Below, one piece after another: positions 29,878-42,190 of a stretch of 64,000 bases of DNA. Origin of the DNA: Megalobrama amblycephala (Eukaryota; Chordata; Actinopteri; Cypriniformes; Xenocyprididae); the NCBI RefSeq assembly GCF_018812025.1, contig NC_063052.1, forward strand, positions 24,915,726 through 24,979,725, written 5' to 3'. Under the pieces are notes generated by a model that ran no database searches, had not been told where the DNA came from, and worked only from the letters and a program-made list of their open reading frames with translations. How positions within the stretch are numbered: the stretch's first letter is position 1; each line of letters opens with the position of its first letter. A program made the translations under genes and the position numbers.

Positions 29878-32800
29878 TCAAGACTCTTCCATTTCAACCA
29901 ACATTTCAAATAAAACTTTCTCTGTGTCTTTTAAACTCTGTCTGAAGAGCTGAGCGTGTTGCCATGACACTTCACCCTCTCCTCCTGTGAGTTCCGCCTC
30001 CACAATCAGCTCTTTGCCTCCGGACAGTCTTGAAGAGGAGTGCAGTTCACCATCTGTGAAAACAAACCGATTACTAATATTATAATCAAGCTTAATTGGT
30101 GGTAATCATGTTACATTTAAAAACCATTTCAGTTTTTGAAGCACAACCTAATACACAAAGCACAGAGCTGATGCATTCAGCAGTGAGACTGATACCTCCA
30201 GGAAACTCTACGGTGGTCTCGGCGGAACGTAAACTCCAACGCACGCTGCCTGAATGGAAGGTCTGGCTGAAGGCTCGGACTGAAGCGGACTTGATCTTCA
30301 TCCCTACTGGAGAGCAGTTAAATTTCCAGCTTATTTTCCCAAAGGGAGAGCCCTCTGTTCTAGCCAAATACACCTACAATCATAGAACCAGCAAAGTTAA
30401 ATATTTAAACCAGCTGCATTAAACACAAGTAAATGTGTTCTTTAAGACAATGGCTAATATGACAGAATGGCCAACAATTAGGAATGCATGGATACTGTAT
30501 TTCTGGTCGGTACGATAAGTTGATCATTATTTTAAATGTAAATGCCTATACACTACCATTCAAAAGTCTGGGGTGATGTACTAAATTGATCAAAAGTGAC
30601 AGTAAAGACATGATGTTACAAAAGATTTCTACACATTTAACTTTCTATTCAACAAAGAATCCTGAAAAACTGTATCATGGTTTCTACAAAAATATTAAGC
30701 AGCAATACCATTTTCTAATATATGATTTGTAATATTTCACAATATTACTGTATTTTTATAAGATAAATGCAGTCTTGGTGAGCAAGCATAAAAGACTTCT
30801 TTCAAAAACACTTCAAAAATCAAACTTTTGAACGGTACTGTATAATAAATCTATATTGCTTTGCCAAATTTTTCTAATTTATTGAAAATAAAGAGTATAC
30901 AATTAAACAAATGATACCACCAGGTTAATATTAAACAATATTAAAAATAAATATGAAATGTAAATAAATAAAAAACATGATAAACAATGAAGAATAAATT
31001 TTACATCAAATGATATTATTACATTAAATTAAGTAAAATTAAGATAGAAAAATAGATATATCAGTAATATTGGTTAAATAAAGAAAGGAATTTTCCTTCA
31101 TCTTCAAAAAAAGAAACAAACCATCTGCCAGTCAAGCTCCTCTTTCCGGAACACATTTTCTGTCCTCCAAGCACCTTTCTGCCATCCTGGGATAGTCTCT
31201 TGGCCATTGCTCAGTCTGAAGTAACAGTCTTTGGTCATATTGTAGCAAATGTGAAAGAACTTGTTTTGCTTCTCAGATTCTGAAGGAATGAAGACACATT
31301 CCTGTGCATTCTGGGAGGAAACATACATAAAAAGTAAGTTAAGTTAATTATTGATATAAACAAACACACATATATACACATATACATACATACAGTACAG
31401 TCCAAAAGTTTGGAACCACTAAGATTTTTAATGTTTTTAAAAGAAGTTTCGTCTCCTCACCAAAGCTACATTTATTTAATTAAAAATACAGTAAAAACAG
31501 TAATATTGTGAAATATTATTACAATTTAAAATAACTGTTTTCTATTTGAATATATTTCACAAAGTAATTTATTCCTGTGATCAAAGCTGTATTTTCAGCA
31601 TCATTACTCCAGTCTTCAGTGTCACATGATCCTTCAGAAATCACTCTAATATGCTGATCTGCTGCTCAAGAAACATTTAATGTGTACAATTGTACAAAAT
31701 ATTTGTGTACAATATTTTTTTTCAGGATTATTTGATGAATAGAAAGTTCAAAAGAACAGTGTTTATCTGAAATCTAATCTTTTGTAACATTATAAATGTC
31801 TTTACTGCCACTTTTGATTGATTTAATGCATCCTTGCTGAATAAAAGTATTCATTTCTTTAATTTCTTTTCAAAAAAATAAAAATAAAAATTCTTACTGA
31901 CCCCAAACTTTTGAACGGTAGTGTATAATGCTACAGACGCTTTGTATTTCAGATAAATACTGTTCTTTTGAACTTTCTATTCATCAAGGAATCCTGAAAA
32001 AAAAAGTACACAACTGTTTTCAACATTGAAAATAATCATAAATGTTTATTGAGCAGCAAATCAGCATATTAGAATGATTTCTGAAGGATCATGTGACACT
32101 GAAGACTGGAGTAACGATGCTGAAAATTCAGCTTTGCATCACAGGAATAAATTACTTTGTCAAATATATTTAAATAGTACACAGTTATTTTAAATTGTAA
32201 TAATATTTCACAATATTATTGTTTTTTACTGTATTTTTAATTAAATAAATGTAGCCTTGGTGAGCAGACGAAACTTCTTTTAAAAACATTAAAAATCTTA
32301 GTGGTTCCAAACTTTTGGACTGTACTGTATATACATACATACACACACATATATATATATATCACTCCAATGGAATAACCAGTAATGAAACACTGGGTTA
32401 CAGTTAAGCATCTCACCCCTTTAGAGTCGCTCATACCAGTCTCCCCTCGAGCTGCCCTCCAAGCCAGAGATCCTGAGACACGACCACCCAACTCTCCAGA
32501 TGCAGAGGTCTTGGGAGAAATAAACTCTACCAGCTCCACCAGCAGTCTTTGCAACAGCTGCTTTTTCCTCTCTTCTCCTAGAGACTGCTGCCTCTACAGG
32601 TATGGAGTGGTATAGAGTGACAGTCAGAACATTTTTTTAGAGGCAATGATGAAAGGAGCTGTACTTTGGATGAGGACATGAAAATGAGAAACGTACCGTA
32701 GAATTGAGTGTGTTAATCGTATGAAGTAGCCATGTCTCCTGAACCTGTGTGCGTCTGGAAAGGACCTCTGGGTGTTTACAGGAGTACCTCCACGTCACAT

Positions 32801-35800
32801 CCACAACCTGGTCCTTAGAGAACGCCAAGATGTAGGAGAGTTTCTTCCCCCAGCCGACTTCATACAGGAGGGGTTTATCGCATGTGTTCTCGCAAGGGTC
32901 ACAGTGTAGCCAGCGATGCTGTGACTGAGAATACACCTCTGTCCACACGTGATCTGAAAGCAGGACAAAACTTTATGTTTCTATTCCAATACGATATCAT
33001 TGTGGTACAGTAAAGGCCCTGATATACTTCAAGTGAAATACTGGTGTGACATCATTTCAAACATATCAGGTTAATTTGGAGTTTGTTCTGGGATTTCGAA
33101 ATAGCTTGCAAAAGCAAACTTCCTGGAAAAGTTGGCTCCAGCTGGTAAACAACTACCATTGGTCCATGGCGATTATGTAATAGATAAGTGTGGCTCTGAG
33201 ACTCTGCCTTTTTAGACATGGAAATGTTCTCTTGTTCATTTCTTCTGTTCAGTCCATCAAGGTCAGACGCAAGTAAAAACATGAACAGCCACTTCATAGT
33301 ACAAACTGTTGTACTATAAAAGTTGTAATTCTAAATGAAAGCAACACTGGCACTGTTTCACGTTTAATACTGTAAACTGCTTGCTTCAAAGCAATCTATT
33401 GTATAAAAGTGCTATACAAATTAACGTGACTTGACTGAAGTGAACTTCAGAGCTGGTGCAAATATACGTTGCTAATATGATCAGATGCTTTCTTAACAGC
33501 TGTTTTGTCACTGTCGCTTTTTGTTATGCGTTTATTTTGTTATTGAGAGGAAAGTGTGCAGCACAGATTTACACACTTATCTAAACGATGCTTCCAGCAC
33601 AGAATGTTGCTGCACATACCTGCAAAGGTGTGTCGAATTTCTTTTTACCCCTAAGCTAAGAATAAAAAAGAATGTTACTGGGAGTATATCAGGGCCTTAA
33701 TGCTGTAAGATTTCTACCTGTGCTGTCCCAGATATATCTGGCCTCAAGGCCTAAGGCTCGGCAGAGCAGCGTGAAACAGTTGGCCCATTCCCCACAGCGC
33801 CCTCTCCTTGTCTCCAAAAGCTTCTCTGGGTTATTGTACCTGCGGAAAGGAAAAGTAATGTGAATTTGGAATTATGACATGAATAACATTGCTCTTTTCC
33901 CAACCAAAACACCATAAAAGTGGTCAATGTGGTGGAGAGGAGGATTTTTAGTGAATTTTAGTCTGTTCCTCACACATCATATAGATTACTAGATAGTTTT
34001 GTGGTAGTTTTATAGTGTTTTTTTTTTTTTTTTTTTTTATGAAAATTCTGTCATTAATTACTCACCCTGATGCCATTTCAAACACGCAAGTCTTTCTTTC
34101 ATCTTTGGAACACAAATGAAGATCTTTTTAATGAAATCTAAGAGCTTTCTGTCACTTGACTGACAGCCTACGCAAATACAACGTCTGCTCTCTTGTCAAC
34201 ACAACATGCATGCGTCGTGGTTCTCTCGTGAACATGCTTTGGAGATTAATATTTTGTAAATAAAGTGGTAAATTATGTTTTTTTGCACAAGCAAAAGACT
34301 CGTGTTGCTTCATAAAATTGAGGTTAAACCACTGGAATCACATGGATTACATTAATGATGTCTTTACTACATTTCTGGGGCTTGAAAGTGGTAGTTGCAT
34401 AGGCTGTCAATGTAGGGACATAAAAGCTCTCAGATCTTCATTTGTGTTCCGAAGGTGAACGAAAGTCTTACGGGTTTGGAACAACATGAGGGTGAGTAAT
34501 TAATGACAGAATTTTCATTTCTGGGTGAACTAACTCTTTAACAACCCCTGGTCACTATCTCATTTTGTTTTTTGCAGCATAAACATATCAAATCTATGAT
34601 TTTGTGTTCCACAGAGAATTTTCGGGTGAACTATCCCTCTATGCTTATTTATTAATTTAACATGGAGAATATGGAATAAAATTGCTGCATAAAATTGAAT
34701 GCAAGATACTAGTCCTTCAGTATCATTAACAGTGTTAACTTCCTGATGAGAATGAAAAGCAGATGTACCTTGGAAATCTAGTGGAGATTTGGCAGGTGTG
34801 GCAGTAGTGGTTCTCTACACGGCCTGCATCCCAGCGTAGGTCATCACTTGAGGCAGGGAGGGATCCAGAAGGCTGGGTTGTACCTCCACACCGGCTACAT
34901 GGCAGATTGTCCACCCAGGAAAAGAAGTCCCCTTTGAACCACTGCAACAGGTCCAGAACTAACATGTCCTCCTCACCTAGACTACATGCTGAGAGTGGAA
35001 TACAACACAAACATGAGTCAACTTGTGATAATCTGGATTAGAGTCTTCATTTCATACAAGTATAAATCAGTTTAAACAAATGTCTTTGCATAAAACATTT
35101 AAATGAGAAATATTAATAGTTTAAAGGGTCATGAAACCCTAAAACACATTTTTTGAGATATTAACGGATATGTACATCAATGAATATAACAATAGCACTC
35201 ATTATGTTTATTACTGAGGGTAGAGAGGTTGTTTTTCCTTTTTGGAGCCGTTTCGTTCTTCCAGTTTAAAAAACAAAGTTGAACCAACGTCATGAAAAGT
35301 GAATTAAATGTAAATGAATCAAATTTTATATTACGAGTATATGCGTTAATTCAGAGTGGTGATATCATGTCTTGCTTACCTGGATCTGCATCCTTGGCTT
35401 GTTTCAGCCGTTCTTTAGCCCTGGACCTGAGCAGTTCATGAGGTATGCAGTTCAGAGCCTTCTGCTGCAGTTCAGGGCTCTCGTATATCAACACATGCTG
35501 GAAGTTTGACTGTACAGTCCTAAAGAATGTCACGCTGCTCGACTAAAACAAAAAGAAAAAGGTGAAATGACTGAAAATGCAAAGGATGCAAGTCTTCAAA
35601 CCATTTATTAATTTTGCTGTTTTATTTGGTAGTGCAGAAAGTTTATGATATCATCCTTAAAAGAAAACATGCAAATAGGACTCCAAACCTATAAAACGAA
35701 AACTAAGAAGTAGGAAGAAAAAAAAAACTCACAGTGAAAGGTATAGCAGCTGGTGCAGGTGTAGGGACAGCAGTGGCAGAAGCAGGGCCTGCAGAAGAAG

Positions 35801-36060
35801 AGGAGGGTAGTGGTGGTGGTGGGGCAGGATTTGGAGGAACTCTGGCACTTTGTGGGTTGGATGCTGCTTTGCTCGTACCAAGCCTCTGGTCTCTCTCAGC
35901 GGCAATTGTCTCCCGCACCTGCCTCAACCTCTCCACAGATGCTGACTTCGGAAACACCAAGTGGGTTTCAGCCTAACAGGGACACATACAAATAGCAAAT
36001 CAAACATGTGATCATGCTTTGAAACCATAGGTAAACCAAGGTAACTATATATACTTTTAC

Positions 36061-36133
<73 letters not shown>

Positions 36134-36620
36134 CACACATATACATATATATATATCATCAACACCAACCTCTTCAAATCCCATCTCAAAGAGACATTCA
36201 ACTGCTCCTTTGACAGGCAGAAGCTTGGTGGAGAATGTTGGGTTTCCAATACGGATTGATCTGTATTTATCCTCATTTGGGTTCCTACAAAACACACACA
36301 TGCACAAACTAGAAACTGAAAAAATCCAGAGATAGAAATAATTTGTAGTTTAGATGTCGAATACAGTATGGTGGATGTAGAACAAGGAATTAAAAAAGAA
36401 AAAGATAGTTGGACACACTGACTGTCCTATATGGACAACATACACACTGTCTTTTCCAGTGATCAAGCATAACAACATTCCACTGGCACTCTGGAGTGTC
36501 TCCGAAACACTTCACTTACCTAAGAATGTTGTCCGCGTATGTAATAAGCAATTTAGAAACATCCAAAAACACCTCGGTAGGATTTTCGCACAAAGCAGTG
36601 ACTCCTTGAGACCCAGACAT
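29878..36620 (-). CDS. ngly1: Peptide:N-glycanase 1 (NGLY1), 11 coding exons, 645 aa
   Basis: Exons in transcript order: 36620-36520, 36284-36170, 35972-35733, 35542-35380, 34988-34769, 33839-33718, 32953-32697, 32593-32417, 31310-31122, 30373-30196, 30053-29878. The total is 1,938 nt, in frame throughout (human 654 aa). The enzyme removes N-glycans from misfolded glycoproteins exported to the cytosol during ER-associated degradation. Visible parts are an N-terminal PUB domain (about 10-100) that in this family binds p97/VCP; a Pro/Ala/Ser-rich linker (about 105-150); the transglutaminase-like core with zinc cysteines 237, 240, 269 and 272 and catalytic triad Cys295 (GRCGEW), His322 (DHVWTEVY) and Asp339 (LHCD); and a C-terminal PAW sugar-binding domain (about 440-645). 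The start is chosen because it aligns with the human N terminus. The gene looks intact. Confidence 0.95.
30551..30843. repeat. Repeat family B copy in an ngly1 intron
   Basis: It begins ACTACCATTCAAAAGTCTGG and ends AACTTTTGAACGGTACTG, an inverted pair of termini. The interior matches the family in shortened form. Confidence 0.7.
31391..32329. mobile_element. Palindromic Tc1/mariner-like MITE in an ngly1 intron (family B, full length)
   Basis: The first ~48 bp (TACAGTACAGTCCAAAAG onward) recur in reverse complement at the right end with no mismatch that I can see. Inverted similarity continues through the family B hallmarks on both arms, so the whole 939-bp unit is nearly one hairpin. The TA at each tip is compatible with a Tc1/mariner-type target. 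It lies between the ngly1 exons at 31122-31310 and 32417-32593. Confidence 0.85.
34039..34538. mobile_element. Family A MITE, left end replaced by poly(T), ngly1 intron
   Basis: The left side starts inside the TIR at ATGAAAATTCTGTCATTAAT after a long T run. The right end is GGGTGAACTAACTCT next to TTAA. The interior carries a shortened palindrome. Confidence 0.75.
36058..36157. repeat. (TA)n/(CA) microsatellite beside the ngly1 exon 2 donor
   Basis: A long TA run with short CA interruptions lies in ngly1 intron 2. Its near edge is only about 12 bp from the splice donor at 36169-36168 (minus strand). Confidence 0.9.
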
Positions 36621-38533
36621 GGTTTTACATTTAACTTCTACAATTACAGTAAGTACATCCGTGAGAGAAGACGTAACCGACTTCTACTGCGGGGTTGCCA
36701 GGCCACGTCGGAAGTGCGTAACAAAATTAGCCCAGTGGCCAATTAAAAGTAGCCCAAAAGTAGCCCAATGACCATATCACAAATATCAAAACTCAAAATA
36801 TGCCATTACCATACATAAAATACATATTTTACAGTAAAATGAAAACCACTATATCGTAGTTATCATTAAACACAGATTAAAGGCTCCCCACCAGTGGCCC
36901 TACTTCACAAAACTTAACATCTAGCAGTTTATCATTGGTAGAATATAAACTATTTCAATACAAGAATTTCAGTCAAATATAAGTTATGCAATATGTCAAA
37001 TCTTTACCCACGGGAGGAAAAAATCAACCCGTGGAAACAATTTAAAAGTAGCCCAAATCCGCAGGAAAACAGCGGACTTGGCAACCCTGTCAATGAAAGT
37101 TGCGAATTTATAGCTGTCCTTTATGAGCCTGGTTGATATTTTCTATAAAGAAATGTTGTCTGATATGTTGCCCTGTTGTTTAATTTTTCATATAACTATA
37201 AAATAAACAAAATGTCTTTAAACATATTTTTAAGTGCACGTTTTGGCACAACTGAATCGTCTGCATGCAATCATAGATGGACAGGCGATCCCATAGCGAC
37301 TTCAGAAATTATGGTATGATAAGAGTCTTTTAAAAGTCCTTACAAACCAAATAAACCAATTCTTCAACCAATTTGTCCTGTTTTTTATTTTATTTTTTTA
37401 TTATAATGATAATTTACTCTTGGTACATTGTGCTTGAAATGATAATTTTACACCAAAACACAAGATAAGCTGTATATTTCACAGGATTTAAAATATTATA
37501 TATTATACAATTATTATAATCATTGAATAATATATTACTATAAAAATAAAAATAAAAATGTTTAAAAAATGCATAAAATACTGATATAGCTAATATTATT
37601 AGGGGAGTTGGTTACACATAAAAGTAGGTCTGGCTCCAGACATTTTCTTCCAGTTTGGAAATGGAAAATGTTTATTGATTCTTGTACATATCCATTCATG
37701 TCAGTTCAGTAGGTTCCCAATATACATGTATTTTTATTAATTTCCTACCCAATCCATAATTCTTTTGCTCATGCACAAGATATCTGTTTAATTATTATAG
37801 TATAGCCTACATACCTGTTTAATTATTTGCGCAAGCTCTTTTATGCCGCACAGCTGAATATTTTAGAGTATATTTCTCTATTTTTTTATATTCTTTAAAT
37901 ATTTTAATGTATTTATTTACTATTTTTGTTTATGTAATAATATTAATATCTTAATAACACTGCGATATTGATAAATAAGTGAAGTATTTTCCCTGTTTTT
38001 AATTCTTATTGTACTTTTGTTAACCATAATTTATACTTTATGCTTTCATAATGCTGTAAAGTGTAGTTCACTTTTAATTGTGAATAAACAAATGTCTATT
38101 TTTTTTTATGTTCATTTGCATATAATAATTAAAATTCTCAGCAAGTGTCAGTTCTGCATTTATTTTATAAGACCGAAAAATTAATCCAGTTTCCCAACAT
38201 CTGAATTCCTCTGATTCATCTGCTCTGCTAAAAGCTGATCTCAGATCTGCCGGCACTCCTTCACTACTTTGAGCTGCTTCTTGTTCCGGCCAATAAGGCG
38301 CGAAGTTATTCAGCCCAGGTAGCGTGCCATCACTTTGAGGTGGTCTTTGTAAGTTTGAAAAATAATATCTATAGCAATAATGTTTTAAACACGACGTTAC
38401 CTAAAAATCACCTGCTATACTTTCGTTTAACTTTATCAAACAGCTCATTTTCAGTGTTTGTTTGCAGCTTCAGTTACACGTGGAATTGTCTGTTCAAACT
38501 TGCGCAGGAGCTTTTTCATACAGTGAAAAAACA
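36621..38533. other. Head-to-head ngly1/nutf2 intergenic region
   Basis: The two start codons are 1.9 kb apart on opposite strands. A TCGGAAGTGCG ETS-like site at about 36709 is just upstream of the ngly1 ATG. A possible transposon covers about 36690-37089. The rest is AT-rich with no recognisable gene. Confidence 0.55.
36690..37089. mobile_element. Possible hAT-like MITE in the ngly1 upstream region
   Basis: The ends CGGGGTTGCCAGG and, on the minus strand, CAGGGTTGCCAAGTCCGC are inverted. Internal AAAAGTAGCCCAA motifs occur three times and an inverted copy is not obvious. I see no matching target duplication, so the left boundary is uncertain. Confidence 0.45.
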
Positions 38534-40181
38534 ATGGCAGAAAAACCGATGTGGGAGCAAATCGGCACTGGATTCGTGCAACACTATTATCAGCAGTTTG
38601 ATACAGACCGCGTGAAGCTCGCCGACCTCTATGTAAGTGAATTATTGCGAGTAAATGACTGTCAATGAACTTCATTATCTCGCGTGATGAGTGTAAGTTA
38701 CGATAGCAGTATCATTTTGTTTTCATCCATGATTTTTTGTGTTTTAGCTGTTATTATTACTCAATTCTTTGATTGTATGCCTGATTATGATATACATTTT
38801 TTTTCTCTTCTAGACTGATGCTTCCTGTTTGACATGGGAAGGGGAGGGATTTCAAGGGAAGGCTGCAATCATGACCAAACTAAATGTAAGTTACCTTATT
38901 TACTCCTGTCATTACAGTCATATGCACAGTTGTCTTCCTGACTAAGTTTAACAGAATGTTCCTATCTGCAGAGCCTTCCCTTTCAGACCATTCAGCACAG
39001 CATCACCGCTCAGGACCATCACCCCACTCCAGATAGCTGTGTCATGAGTATGGTCATGGGCCAGCTCAAAGTAAGATGTGATAATAGATTGCAATTATTA
39101 AAATGGTTTTGTTTCATCAGACAACTGTTTGTCTGTCAAAATTGAGATTAATTGGTAGATTTATGCATTTTTGTTTAAAGGGTTAGTTCACACAAAAATG
39201 AAAATAATGTCATTTATTACTCACCCTCATGCATTAATCTTCGGAACACAAATTAAGATATTTTTGTTGAAATCCGATGGCTCAGTGAGGCCTGCATAGC
39301 CAGCAATGACATTTCCTCTCTCAAGATCTATAAAGGTACTAAAAACATATTTAAATAAGTTCATGTGAGTACAGTGGTTCAATATTAATATTATAAAGCG
39401 ACGAGAATATTTTTGGTGGGCCAAAAAAAACAAAAAAACAACTTGTATAGTAATGGCCAATTTCAAAACTGCTCCATTAAGCTTTGGAGCGTTATGAATC
39501 TTTTGTGTCGAATCATGATTCGGATCGCGTGTCAAACTGCTGAAATCACGTGACTTTGGCGTCCAGACCGCTGATTCAACACAAAAGATTCATAAAGCTC
39601 CAAAGCTTCATGAAGCAGTGTTTTGAAATCGGCCATCACTATCTAAGTCGTTATTTTGTTTTTTTGGCGCACCAAACATATTCTCGTCACTTTATGATAT
39701 TAATATTGAACCATTGTATTCACATGAACTGATTTAAATATGTTTTTAGTACATTAATGGATCTTGAGAGAGGAAATATCATTGCTGGCTGTGCAGGCCT
39801 CACTGAGCCATCGGATTTCAACAAAAATTTGTGTTGTGAAGATGAACAAAGGTCCTACGTGTGTGGAACGGCATGAGGGTGAGTAATAAATTACATTATT
39901 TAAGTCAATTATTATTAAAGTCAAAATCGCGAGATATAAATTTGCAGATGCAAGAAAAAAATCTATTAATTTTGACTTGATTTCTTGCAAATCCGAGTTT
40001 AAATTTTTTTTTTTTATAATTGTGAGATATGTTAAAAAATCTAGAAATTCTGACTTCCTTTTAGAATTATATAAATTCTCAATTCTGACAATAAAATCCA
40101 GATTTATGAGATAAAAAGTTGCAATTATGTTTTTAAATTTTTGTTTAGTGGCAGAAACAAGCTTTCGTAATTATAAATTAC

Positions 40182-40213
<32 letters not shown>

Positions 40214-40440
40214 AATGTCTTACAATGTAGTCTGTAAAAAATCATTGATATTGATACTGTTATTGACATTGATATTGAGATTGATATCATTGACATTGAT
40301 ATTGTTTTTATGTGTTTTTACAGGCTGATCAGGACCAAGTTATGGGCTTTCAGCAGGTCTTCTTGCTGAAGAATGTAGATAACAAATGGGTCTGCACCAA
40401 CGACATGTTCCGATTAGCTCTTCATAACTTTGGAGCATAG
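38534..40440 (+). CDS. nutf2: Nuclear transport factor 2, 4 coding exons, 128 aa
   Basis: Exons are 38534-38632, 38814-38885, 38972-39070 and 40324-40440, totalling 387 nt. NTF2 is a homodimeric carrier that brings Ran-GDP back into the nucleus and binds FxFG nucleoporins. The protein begins [11 protein letters not shown] and covers the full NTF2 cone fold. Family landmarks are [43 protein letters not shown] and the C-terminal [16 protein letters not shown], which supplies much of the Ran-binding cavity. Length equals the family norm (127 aa in human). A family A MITE sits in intron 3, and AATAAA lies at 40647-40652. It could be one of two fish nutf2 paralogues; which one cannot be said. Confidence 0.95.
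39179..39903. mobile_element. Family A MITE in nutf2 intron 3, right end lost
   Basis: The left end is TTAA followed by AGGGTTAGTTCAC (39175-39191). The right half stops after GGGTGAGTAATAAATTACAT without the terminal AGGGTTAG. The arms are inverted repeats. Confidence 0.8.
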
Positions 40441-40646
40441 TTTTGTAGTATTTACAGTCCATGCAACTTTTGTATCCGGAGTATGGTTACACATTTCACA
40501 TTCTGAACTGGTTTCATCTTACTTTGCCAAAGATCTTGAAGTTCCATGATCATCTCCAGATTAGAAAAAGACATGTTAAAAACAACTGATTATAATAATC
40601 GTAATTTGTATGTTGTGGCATGCACTGTGTGAAAATAACTTTTGAT

Positions 40647-40652
40647 AATAAA
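40647..40652 (+). terminator. nutf2: nutf2 polyadenylation signal
   Basis: A canonical AATAAA lies 207 bp after the stop, giving a short 3' UTR. Confidence 0.6.
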
Positions 40653-41867
40653 TTTCCTGTTCGTACAATCCATCTTTGAAAAATTGTGTTGCAATGTTTT
40701 GGTAAAACATCTTGTATCCTGATTTATGATCATCTAAATAATAAACAGATTTTACATATTGAAACAATCAAGGCCATGACAAAAATATTAAACCTAGCAG
40801 AAAAACATTGTTAACAGATTCCCCAGTCATGATTTTTACCTCAAAGATTCATTTAAATTCATAAGAAAACATTTCTGCCATTGCAGAAAAAAAAAACTGT
40901 AATGTTTTTGTAGGTTAAACATTGTCTGTCCACCAGAGCATAACTACCAGTTATAATCAATATATTTATGTAAAACAAATAGTTCTTGACTGGTACTGGA
41001 TGCTGATTGGTCAATACAGTATAGTCAAGTGAAGAGGTTTATTGTCATTTCTGTCAGAGGAAGAAACAAAATAGTGTCTGAAAACATTTTACATATAAAA
41101 CAGGTCCTTATAAGGCCAGAATTATTATTAAAAAAAATAACAAAAATAAATAAAAAAAACTATAAATGCAGACAAAATAGAAACAAGACAAATACACTCC
41201 AAAGTAGCTGATCTGACCCCCCTAATGAAGGCTTGATCCCCCTGATGGACATCAGAATAAGATATGGGGGGAGGGGGGGTGTCAAAGAAAATAGTCTAAC
41301 CATAATGTGAAGCATTACCTATAAATATGAAGATTGCAGCATTACATTTACAGGAGATTTGTTCATGTTACATCATATTTATAGTCATTTTATTTTACGT
41401 GTAATTGGAGTGTTGAACATTACAACCAATCACACGCATTTTTGTTGAGCTTAGGAATGCAATGTCCAATCAGAGGCGTTTTGATTTGTCACCGCGCAAA
41501 TGCCGGTGTCATGAGTGTTGTGTGTGAGTAGTGTGAGTATGCCATTTTATTTATGGACAATATTTTTGTAGTGGAAGGTTGACACTTACATTTGCTTAAC
41601 ATTTTATGGAAAATCTGTCCATAATTATATAATAATAATGTAACTTGTTATTTTTTTTATACAATACTTAATAATTTTAAATAATTAATAATTCAACATT
41701 ACATTTATTTCACGTACAACATAAAATTGCAGAAATTTCCAAGATTAGCACTGTGATTTTAGAAGATTTTTAAAGGAAATTCTGATCGCCGATATTAAAG
41801 ATCAATATATTAACTAATTTGGTATATAGGTGCAATGCCGTCATGCCGTCAAATGTACGCCGCATAG

Positions 41868-42190
41868 TAGGGCTGCACAATTATTAATCGCGATTAATCG
41901 TTTGCAAAATAAAAGTCTGTGTTTACGTAATATATGTGTGTGTTATGTGTATAATAATAAGAAAGAAATATATGCATGTATAAATAAATGTATATTTATA
42001 TACAATTTATATTATATATAAATATAAATATTTTATATATAAATATAACATTTTTCATAAATATATACATGTATGTGCGTGTATTTATATATACATAATT
42101 ATTATGCACATAACACACACATATATTACGTAAACACAGACTTTTATTTTGCAAACGATTAATCGCGATTAATAATCGAGCAGCCCCATA
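41868..42190. mobile_element. Near-perfect palindromic MITE
   Basis: The left arm (GGGCTGCACAATTATTAATC onward) and right arm (GGGCTGCTCGATTATTAATC read on the minus strand) match almost base for base for about 100 bp, including GTCTGTGTTTACGTAATATA. An AT-rich centre with ATATAAATAT runs separates them. It resembles the terminal parts of hAT-type elements fused head to head. Confidence 0.8.

Noticed and set aside
30096..30422. A 108-codon plus-strand ORF.
   Set aside because: It is antisense to ngly1 exon 30196-30373, whose minus-strand translation matches the PAW domain.
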